Source: JADFNO01 sp965369945 (GTDB lineage Bacteria; Planctomycetota; Phycisphaerae; Phycisphaerales; SM1A02). From it: 8,090 nucleotides of DNA. Made by a program: the position numbers and the translations under genes. Positions within the stretch are counted from its first letter, which is position 1, and every line of letters starts with the position of its first letter. The stretch covers positions 1 to 8,090 of the forward strand of contig CBDUST010000212.1 of NCBI GenBank assembly GCA_965369945.1, in the 5' to 3' direction. This document shows positions 1 to 4,537 of the stretch, one piece after another. The notes beneath the pieces were generated by a model that was not told where the DNA came from, did not search any database, and saw only the letters and a list, made by a program, of their open reading frames with translations.

Positions 1-36
1 CAGCCGGTATTGACCGTAGTTCATCGCGTAAAACAT
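1..36 (-). CDS. 5' end of a gene downstream of flgG (partial, unidentified)
   Basis: After the two tandem TAA stops of flgG, a minus-strand reading frame opens and runs off the left edge. It begins ATG (36..34), reads MFYAMNYGQYRL and is preceded by AGGAAAG only 0-3 nt away. A second in-frame ATG lies at 24..22. The gap to flgG is about 23 bp, so it should be the next gene of the same operon. In many flagellar clusters flgG is followed by flgA (P-ring chaperone) or flgH (L-ring), but twelve codons show no diagnostic motif and no signal peptide yet. I give no name. Confidence 0.5.
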   Translation of the reverse strand, partial: MFYAMNYGQYRL

Positions 37-59
37 CTTTCCTACCGAATGCCTAATTA

Positions 60-869
60 TTAGAACCGCCTCAACTGGCTGAGTCGTTGCAGTATTTCGT
101 CCGCGGCTTTGATCGATTGACTATTCAACTCGAAGGCGCGCTGGGTGCGGATAAGGTTGATCAGCTCGATGACCGGATCAACGTTGGAGGACTCGACGAA
201 GCCCTGAAGCAGCCTTCCGCGTCCATCGCTGAGCGGTTCGCCGATCGTCGCATCGCCCGAAGCGAGCGTCGGGACGAAGAGGTTTTCGCCGATCTGCCGC
301 AGGCCGGAGGGATTGACGAAGGAAGCGATCTCGATCTGCCCGAGCTGCTCCGGCTCGATCTGCCCGGTCACTTGGGCTGACACAATGCCGTCCTCGCTGA
401 TCGAGACTTGCGTTGCCTCCGGAGGTATATCGATGGTCGGCTCAAGCAGCCGGCCCTGATCCGTGATCAACACAAGCTGATTGTCGGAGTTGAGGGAGAA
501 GTTCCCCGCCCGCGTGTAGCCGAAGCCACCGGCGATGTCATCGTCGATCCGAACCTGGAAGAAACCGCGCCCATCGATCATAAGGTCGAGTTCGCGCCCG
601 GTGGCGGCTGGGGCGCCGGTGCGGAAGTCCACTTGCGTTCCGGCGACCTTCACGCCTAAGCCGATGGACAGCCCGATCGGGCGCTGATCGCCGCGGGCGT
701 TTTCAGTGCCGGGTTGAGCACGTTGCAAATACAGTAGATCCTGGAAGATCGTTCGACTTGACTTGAATCCGTCGGTGTTGGCGTTAGCCAGGTTGTTTGC
801 GATGACGTCAAGCGCCGTATTTTGGGCGCTGAGTCCGGTCGCTCCGGAATGAAGGGCCATGATGGCCAT
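60..869 (-). CDS. flgG: Flagellar distal rod protein FlgG
   Basis: FlgG polymerises into the distal rod, the straight drive shaft of the flagellar basal body that crosses the periplasm to the hook; it is exported by the flagellar type III apparatus and has no cleaved signal. The 269 residues are close to the usual length of about 260. The N-terminal rod/hook motif ANNLANANTDGFK lies at residues 24-36. The segment around 52-80 (QPG…RPIGLSIGLGV) is the FlgG-type insert that separates distal rod from hook protein FlgE. The D1-type core has DLMIDGRGFFQV (95-106) and YTRAGNFSL (118-126), and the C-terminal helix has GFVESSNVDPV (223-233) and TQRAFELNSQ. The start is fixed by AGGAG six bases before the ATG. 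The gene ends in tandem TAA stops and follows flgF after 68 bp, so co-transcription is expected. Identification is firm. Confidence 0.97.
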   Translation of the reverse strand: MAIMALHSGATGLSAQNTALDVIANNLANANTDGFKSSRTIFQDLLYLQRAQPGTENARGDQRPIGLSIGLGVKVAGTQVDFRTGAPAATGRELDLMIDGRGFFQVRIDDDIAGGFGYTRAGNFSLNSDNQLVLITDQGRLLEPTIDIPPEATQVSISEDGIVSAQVTGQIEPEQLGQIEIASFVNPSGLRQIGENLFVPTLASGDATIGEPLSDGRGRLLQGFVESSNVDPVIELINLIRTQRAFELNSQSIKAADEILQRLSQLRRF

Positions 870-875
870 GTGGAT

Positions 876-880
876 CTCCT
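876..880 (-). promoter_or_regulatory. Shine-Dalgarno of flgG
   Basis: AGGAG lies six bases before the ATG at 869..867. It selects this start over the second in-frame ATG three codons later. The flgF-flgG gap (870-937) shows no other signal. Confidence 0.8.
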
Positions 881-937
881 GTTACGAAACACTCATTCTT
901 GGTTTGCGGCTGATCGTCGTGTCGATGGCGTTACTTA

Positions 938-1714
938 TCATGCGACTCGTCCGAGCTTGTTGATGGCCTGGCCGATGATGTGATCGTGGTACTGCATCAT
1001 CTTCAGGTTGGCTGAGGCCAATTTGGATGCGCCAATCATTGCCATGAGCATCATCACCGGATCCACAGCGCTCGCCTCAACGCGCCCCTGCACAAATTTC
1101 CCGTCGGCCGGACGGAGTGATTGCGGGTCGGTCGAATGAACGGACAACAAATTATTCCCGAGTTTGGAAAGTTGGCTTTGGTCGGCGGCCGCCACAAGAC
1201 GCAATGTTGCGCGAACCTGTCCATTCTGGACGAGTTCACCGTTGGATCTCACCTGTAAAGTTGCTGTTCGATCGAGGACGATTGGCTGATTGTCGATGTC
1301 CAGCAGCTTCATTCCTGTGCCCGTCATGATCAACCCACCAGCGGCGTTGAGGCTGAACCGCCCATCGCGCGTCAACCGTAGATCCTCAGGGCCGCCGCCT
1401 CCCGTAGAGCTGACGACGAAGAATCCTTCGCCGTCGATCGCTATGTCGAGGTCGTTGTCAGTGTCAGTAAGGCTGCCTTGAGTGAGGTCGAGTCTTGTCG
1501 GGCTTACTAGGTGCCCGCCGCCAAGTCGCTCCAGCATTCGCTGGGGATCACCGGCACCGCCCGACTCGAGGCGCTCGGGCAAACGCAGCCGGGTGTAGAC
1601 CACATCAGGCTTGTACGCCACAGTGTTCACGTTGGCCAGGTTGTTGGCTAGCACATCCTGGCGGTACATGTTGGTCAACGCGCCGGTCGCTGCGAGATAC
1701 ATCCCGTAGTTCAT
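938..1714 (-). CDS. flgF: Flagellar proximal rod protein FlgF
   Basis: FlgF is a proximal-rod subunit of the basal body, placed beneath FlgG and exported by the flagellar type III system. The 258 residues match the family length (about 250). Visible features are ANNLANVNTVAYK (23-35), the core segment DLDIAIDGEGFFVV (88-101) followed by LTRDGRFSL (114-122), and the C-terminal VQGRVEASAVDPV (208-220). The C-terminal helix is Met-rich (MMLMAMIGASK) and lacks the T-x-R-A-F/Y-E pattern of FlgG, which supports FlgF over FlgG or FlgE. The frame is open 37 codons further upstream, but I start at 1714: GGAG sits eight bases before this ATG, the protein then begins as the family does, and the ATG overlaps the stop of the upstream small gene as ATGA. 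Which rod class it belongs to is slightly less certain than that it is a rod protein. Confidence 0.93.
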   Translation of the reverse strand: MNYGMYLAATGALTNMYRQDVLANNLANVNTVAYKPDVVYTRLRLPERLESGGAGDPQRMLERLGGGHLVSPTRLDLTQGSLTDTDNDLDIAIDGEGFFVVSSTGGGGPEDLRLTRDGRFSLNAAGGLIMTGTGMKLLDIDNQPIVLDRTATLQVRSNGELVQNGQVRATLRLVAAADQSQLSKLGNNLLSVHSTDPQSLRPADGKFVQGRVEASAVDPVMMLMAMIGASKLASANLKMMQYHDHIIGQAINKLGRVA

Positions 1715-1935
1715 GCCGCGAGCTCCGGACTTTGGGTCAGCGCCGGCCGAGGCGTCTGTTCGGGTGCCTGAGTAATCATCTCGGCCGAGCGCGCCATATG
1801 CAGTGACGCAGCCAATCGAGCCCAACGGATGGTTCGTCCGGCTAGGGCTTGGGCAACGTCGCCTCGGTTGTCGGCACTGATCCGATCCTCGGATCTACGC
1901 GCCTGCTCGATCATGCTTCGTATCTGTTCCCGCAC
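1711..1935 (-). CDS. Small protein translationally coupled to flgF, function unknown
   Basis: This 74-codon gene opens the rod operon. It starts with GTG at 1935, preceded by AAGGAGG five bases away, the best ribosome binding site in the window. Its TGA overlaps the flgF ATG as ATGA, so the two are probably translationally coupled. The protein (V/M-REQIRSMIEQARRSEDR…) is Arg- and Ala-rich, without Cys and with one Trp (residue 38). Residues 1-55 look helical and amphipathic, and the tail after 56 is Pro/Gln-rich (QAPEQTPRPALTQSPELA). No signal peptide or membrane segment is seen. Length and location would suit FlgM (anti-sigma-28) or a chaperone such as FlgN, but I see neither the conserved FlgM C-terminal helix pattern nor clear FlgN features. 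Reality of the gene rests on its ribosome site, stop/start overlap and position 28 nt after a predicted transcription start. Confidence 0.72.
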   Translation of the reverse strand: MREQIRSMIEQARRSEDRISADNRGDVAQALAGRTIRWARLAASLHMARSAEMITQAPEQTPRPALTQSPELAA

Positions 1936-1940
1936 TGGGG

Positions 1941-1947
1941 CCTCCTT
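1941..1947 (-). promoter_or_regulatory. Strong Shine-Dalgarno for the small gene before flgF
   Basis: AAGGAGG with a five-base spacer (CCCCA) precedes a GTG at 1935..1933. It decides the start, because no in-frame ATG lies nearby, and it is the main evidence that the small frame is translated. Confidence 0.8.
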
Positions 1948-1972
1948 GCCGCCTGGCTGGATACTCCGAGTG

Positions 1973-1989
1973 TGGCAATACGCGTGCCT
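1973..1989 (-). promoter_or_regulatory. Sigma-54 (RpoN) promoter of the flgF-flgG operon
   Basis: The minus strand reads AGGCACG, then CGTA, then TTGCC. Compared with the sigma-54 consensus TGGCACG-N4-TTGCW, it matches six of seven bases in the first block and four of four in TTGC. The invariant GG (1988-1987) and GC (1976-1975) are exactly ten bases apart. The predicted transcript would start near 1963, giving a leader of about 28 nt before the GTG at 1935. Sigma-54 control of rod and hook genes is established in several flagellated bacteria such as Pseudomonas, Vibrio, Campylobacter and Caulobacter. Here it is a sequence prediction, strengthened by its orientation and distance. Confidence 0.8.
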
Positions 1990-2206
1990 TAGGATGTCGC
2001 TGACCCAAACGTCTTATATTCCCCGCCGATGCAGCCGATAGAGTCAGGCCTCGAACTGTCGAGGCGCAACAATTGCCGATCAAGGCGCAAGTCGCCACGA
2101 CAGCCGAGTTTGGGTCATGGAGGCGATTTCTGGCGTGTGGTCCTGGGGCCGGTCGATATGCCCGCACCGGACCGTGTCACGGCCGACACGCTGATCCGCT
2201 TGAAGC
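1990..2206. other. Divergent intergenic region between rod operon and xerD locus
   Basis: About 220 bp without a supportable gene; open frames here have no homology-like pattern and no ribosome site. It contains the inverted repeat at 2048-2065 and an AT-rich hexamer TATATT at 2015-2020 on the plus strand with no matching -35. I found no convincing promoter for the plus-strand genes. Confidence 0.6.
2048..2065. repeat. Inverted repeat, candidate enhancer-binding site of the sigma-54 promoter
   Basis: This is a perfect 7-bp inverted repeat, GCCTCGA and TCGAGGC, around the spacer ACTG. Its centre lies about 94 bp upstream of the predicted sigma-54 transcription start, inside the usual range for the site of a bacterial enhancer-binding protein (NtrC/FleQ/FlgR type). 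A repeat of this size can arise by chance in a few hundred bases, so the call rests on position. A transcribed hairpin or an operator for the genes to the right is the alternative. Confidence 0.4.
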
Positions 2207-2428
2207 ATGGACGCTTGTCCGCATATCAATCGCGACGATCCGCGTTGTGCGAGTCGACTGTGTCTGGGCCAGTTGGAGCAGGCGTTTAGCGTGTGCTTCG
2301 GGTCGTACCGCAGTTGCTTGATGTACCACCGGATCAATAGCGAGGTCGCTGCCTGCGATGACTCATCAGAGCTTGTAGCGTTGACCGCCAATGGATCATC
2401 CCTGCCCCTTCGAGCAACCGGTACGTGA
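2207..2428 (+). CDS. Small Cys-patterned protein overlapping xerD, function unknown
   Basis: This 73-codon frame starts at the first ATG after an in-frame TGA (2201-2203). The first 44 residues show a patterned arrangement: C4, C14, C30 and C37 (spacings 9, 15, 6), with CPHINRDDPRC at 4-14, LGQLEQAF at 20-27 and CFGSYRSCLMYHR at 30-42; C19 and C50 are extra. That block resembles short Cys proteins I recall from planctomycete genomes, where four cysteines could bind a metal or Fe-S cluster; the recall is unverified. Codons in this block end mostly in G or C, which fades in the tail. The last 38 bases overlap the start of xerD in another frame, suggesting coupled expression. There is no clear Shine-Dalgarno. 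It could be a chance frame, but the Cys/aromatic spacing argues against that. Confidence 0.55.
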   Translation: MDACPHINRDDPRCASRLCLGQLEQAFSVCFGSYRSCLMYHRINSEVAACDDSSELVALTANGSSLPLRATGT

Positions 2429-3308
2429 GTTTCTGACGTACCTGCGCGTCGAGGCGGGTCTTGCGCGAGCTACACTTGAGGCTTATACGCGAGATATCGA
2501 CGACCTGAGGCGCGATCTTCGCGCCATGCACATTGCATCACCGCAGCATATTAAACCCGATCATCTGGCCGATCATCTCCGTCGCCTCAACCGCATTCGC
2601 CAGTTGCAGCCTGCATCAATTGCGCGACACTTAGCCACTATCCGAGTCTTCTGCCGATTCCTCTTCGCCAACGGCATCATTCAAGACAATCCCGCCCGGC
2701 TGTTGGAAACACCTTCGCGTTGGAAGCGCCTGCCCGGCGTTCTGTCACCGAAGAAGATCAACAAACTGCTCGCTGCCCCCGCGCCGGAACATGGTCGCCT
2801 CTGGCTGCGCGATAAGGCGTTGCTCGAATTGATGTACGGTGCGGGTCTGCGCGCATCGGAAGTCGCCGATCTGAAGTGCAACGAATACAACCCCACGCTC
2901 GGCGTTTTGATCGTTACCGGCAAGGGGTCCAAACAACGCATGGTCCCGGTGGGCATGCCTGCGCAGCAAGCCACCGATGAATATCTAGCCGAGCTACGAC
3001 CGCAGCTTGCTCGATTTGACGATCGCCGCCATAAAGATCGGTTGGTGCTTTCCAATACGGGCCGGCCACTGGAGCGAGTCGCGGTATGGCAAATCGTTCG
3101 CCGCAACGCGCAGCTGGCGGGGCTTCCTGATGTTCACCCGCACAAGCTGCGCCATAGCTTTGCAACCCACATGTTGGTCGGAGGAGCCGATCTGCGCACT
3201 GTGCAGGAATTGCTCGGCCACGCAGATATCGCGTCGACGCAGATTTATACGCACGTCGATCGATCGCACCTGCGCCAAGTCGTGAAGAAGTACCATCCCC
3301 GGCCGTAG
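2391..3308 (+). CDS. xerD: Tyrosine site-specific recombinase XerC/XerD, probably XerD
   Basis: Xer recombinases resolve chromosome dimers at dif near the terminus, working as a XerC-XerD heterotetramer with FtsK. The 305 residues match the usual 295-310. The N-terminal SAM-like core-binding domain (about 8-100) includes FLTYLRVEAGLARATLEAY, and the catalytic domain follows. All six catalytic residues are present at canonical spacing: R154 (GLRASEVADL), K178 (TGKGSKQR), H251 and R254 (HPHKLRHSFATH), H277 (LLGHADI) and nucleophile Y286 (TQIYTHV). The ending DRSHLRQVVKKYHPRP is more XerD-like than XerC-like; the assignment between the two is inference. The ATG at 2391 follows an in-frame TGA at 2382, so no longer start exists, and its Shine-Dalgarno is poor. 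The small Cys protein upstream overlaps by 38 bases. No integron or phage genes lie nearby and no dif site was seen, which fits a housekeeping Xer. Confidence 0.93.
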   Translation: MDHPCPFEQPVREFLTYLRVEAGLARATLEAYTRDIDDLRRDLRAMHIASPQHIKPDHLADHLRRLNRIRQLQPASIARHLATIRVFCRFLFANGIIQDNPARLLETPSRWKRLPGVLSPKKINKLLAAPAPEHGRLWLRDKALLELMYGAGLRASEVADLKCNEYNPTLGVLIVTGKGSKQRMVPVGMPAQQATDEYLAELRPQLARFDDRRHKDRLVLSNTGRPLERVAVWQIVRRNAQLAGLPDVHPHKLRHSFATHMLVGGADLRTVQELLGHADIASTQIYTHVDRSHLRQVVKKYHPRP

Positions 3309-3323
3309 GGTAATACGCCAAGA

Positions 3324-3830
3324 TCAACCGTCACCGTCCGGGCCATTAGTGAGGCAGGGCCCTGGAGAGATTATCACGCCCAGAGGGAACGGGCCCGGTG
3401 GTGGCACCGGATCCGGATCCAACCATCGCTGAATGCTTGCAAACGGCTCCAACTCCGCCAGAGAGTAATTGCTTGGTTCTTCGAGCACGTTATGGCGATA
3501 AAACCCCATCGCACTGCCGGCAAACAACACTGCCGCAGCAATCCTTCCAACCAAGCCTGCCAGCTTGCGGCGAACCGCTCGTAAACCCACCGGGCAGTCT
3601 TGCGTGAGAACTGTTCCGTCTTTGCGACGGTAGATGCGTCCGCACAATCGCCCCTGCGTTTCTTCGATCAGTTGCACCGCCTCCTGCTCCGTCATAGCCG
3701 CAAAGTTGTAGACGTGCAATTCACACTGTTGGCAGAAACGCTTCCGCTCATCCCCTGCCATGTCGTCCCACGACGCATCGCAAGGCGTGGCGATTTCGAT
3801 CCGTTGGAGGACGTCGAGTTTGGTGTCCAT
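3324..3830 (-). CDS. Cys-rich single-pass membrane protein, unknown function
   Basis: The 168-residue protein has a conserved-looking N-terminal block: PCDASWDDMAGDERKRFC (16-33), C36, VYNFAAMTEQEA (40-51), GRLCGRIYRRKDGTVL (60-75) and DCPVGLR (78-84). Cysteines at 17, 33, 36, 63 and 79 could form a metal site or disulphides. I recall similar unnamed proteins in Planctomycetota and some other phyla, but no established function. A hydrophobic segment at about 90-110 is probably one transmembrane helix. The positive residues just before it (RAVRRK) suggest that the Cys block is cytoplasmic and the tail outside. The tail is Pro/Gly-rich (DPDPVPPPGPFPLG) with a lone C159. AAAAGG lies about eight bases before the ATG. 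The gene is convergent with xerD across 15 bp and is not part of that operon. The coding call is firm; function is unknown. Confidence 0.85.
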   Translation of the reverse strand: MDTKLDVLQRIEIATPCDASWDDMAGDERKRFCQQCELHVYNFAAMTEQEAVQLIEETQGRLCGRIYRRKDGTVLTQDCPVGLRAVRRKLAGLVGRIAAAVLFAGSAMGFYRHNVLEEPSNYSLAELEPFASIQRWLDPDPVPPPGPFPLGVIISPGPCLTNGPDGDG

Positions 3831-3846
3831 TGCCGATGCCTTTTGC

Positions 3847-3873
3847 TGGCCTCAGGCGCGATCGATGGCCTCA
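3847..3873. repeat. Direct repeat upstream of the Cys-rich membrane protein
   Basis: TGGCCTCA occurs twice (3847-3854 and 3866-3873), 19 bp apart, 17 to 43 bases upstream of the ATG at 3830. Two half-sites on nearly the same face of the helix could be an operator, but an 8-bp repeat in this space is not rare by chance. Confidence 0.2.
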
Positions 3874-3910
3874 CTCTAATTGACGCATGTCCTGGGCCCT
3901 CGGTTCGACT

Positions 3911-3925
3911 GAATTCCAGGAATTC
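3911..3925. repeat. Short perfect palindrome in the 3831-3965 gap
   Basis: GAATTCC, one base A, GGAATTC: a 7-bp inverted repeat with a single-base centre in the 135-bp gap between two minus-strand genes. The single-base centre makes it a poor RNA hairpin, so a protein-binding site is more plausible than a terminator. Several such palindromes are expected by chance in a window this long. Confidence 0.25.
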
Positions 3926-3965
3926 GTAGGATGTTGGCCGTTGACCACGAGAACATCGGATCCGG

Positions 3966-4433
3966 CTAGAGGACTTTGATTATCAGCCAAATTCCGAAGG
4001 TCTGAAGGAGGGCCATGACGATCGTGTAGGCCCAGGCTCGACGCCATTGCGAGGCACGAGGTCGCTGGAGAAACTTTGATCTTCGTTTGACAACAAAGAT
4101 CAGTACACTCGCCAGAAGGAGCGTTAGCAACACAACGACACCGAGTGACGCCCAATCGCTGCGGCTCCAGTAGGCCGAATAGATCGCACCGATGATTGCG
4201 ATAACAGACAGGATACTGTTAAAACCAGCAGGTAATGCTACCGCGAGAACGCAAAGCAGCCATGGCCCGAGCTTGAGATCGATCGAGCCGACGCGAAGAT
4301 CAAGCTGCGCGCCGCATTCGGGGCAACTCGTACTCGCAAGCCCGCGCAGGTTGTAGCGACAGACCGGGCATGGGATGTCTCGATCCGCAAGGAACGCTCG
4401 CAGGTGTGATTCGTCAGTTTCACGCTGGACCAT
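3966..4433 (-). CDS. Zinc-ribbon membrane protein, unknown function
   Basis: The 155-residue protein begins with a soluble head carrying a four-cysteine zinc ribbon, C22-P-V-C25 and C37-P-E-C40, joined by RYNLRGLASTS. This CxxC-LRGL-CPEC arrangement is common in small planctomycete membrane proteins of unknown role. The head is followed by hydrophobic segments at about 56-88 (long enough for two short helices around PAGFN), 95-116 and 134-153, giving three or four membrane spans. KRRSKFLQRPR between the last two is a positively charged cytoplasmic loop. The frame is open 118 codons further upstream, across the zwf promoter region and into zwf, but that extension looks non-coding. I start at ATG 4433; GTG at 4436 is an alternative. 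No good Shine-Dalgarno is present. It is divergent from zwf; partners are not evident. Confidence 0.8.
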   Translation of the reverse strand: MVQRETDESHLRAFLADRDIPCPVCRYNLRGLASTSCPECGAQLDLRVGSIDLKLGPWLLCVLAVALPAGFNSILSVIAIIGAIYSAYWSRSDWASLGVVVLLTLLLASVLIFVVKRRSKFLQRPRASQWRRAWAYTIVMALLQTFGIWLIIKVL

Positions 4434-4509
4434 CACTGATGTTCTACCACGTTTAGCCGATGGTGGTTCAAGTGTTGTCCCTACGAAGCGGGAGCGGGAT
4501 GATGCAGAA

Positions 4510-4537
4510 TTGACACACCAGCGCTGCCCGTCATTAT
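4510..4537 (+). promoter_or_regulatory. Candidate sigma-70 promoter of zwf giving a leaderless transcript
   Basis: A perfect -35 box TTGACA (4510-4515) is followed after 16 bp by CATTAT (4532-4537, four of six matches to TATAAT). The transcription start would fall at about 4544-4546, on the ATG at 4545. The upstream ATG at 4536 would lie inside the -10 box and not be transcribed. Confidence 0.4.

Noticed and set aside
1715..1825. A 37-codon N-terminal extension of FlgF
   Set aside because: It overlaps the well-supported small gene in another frame, and rod proteins begin directly with the MNYGMYLAATGAL-type helix.
1992..2020. Possible plus-strand sigma-70 promoter with TATATT at 2015-2020
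   Set aside because: The hexamer at the -35 distance (GGATGT) does not match, and the start would be nearly 190 bases from the first plausible gene.
2080..2391. A 103-codon minus-strand frame in the intergenic region before xerD, and the plus-strand frames at 2029-2289 and 2073-2321
   Set aside because: No motif, no ribosome site and composition like random translation; the frame at 2207-2428 is the only one with a patterned protein.
2391..3308. Possibility that the Xer gene is a phage or integron integrase
   Set aside because: Length, domain layout and C-terminus match housekeeping XerD, no attachment site or cassette array is visible, and all neighbours are chromosomal-type genes.
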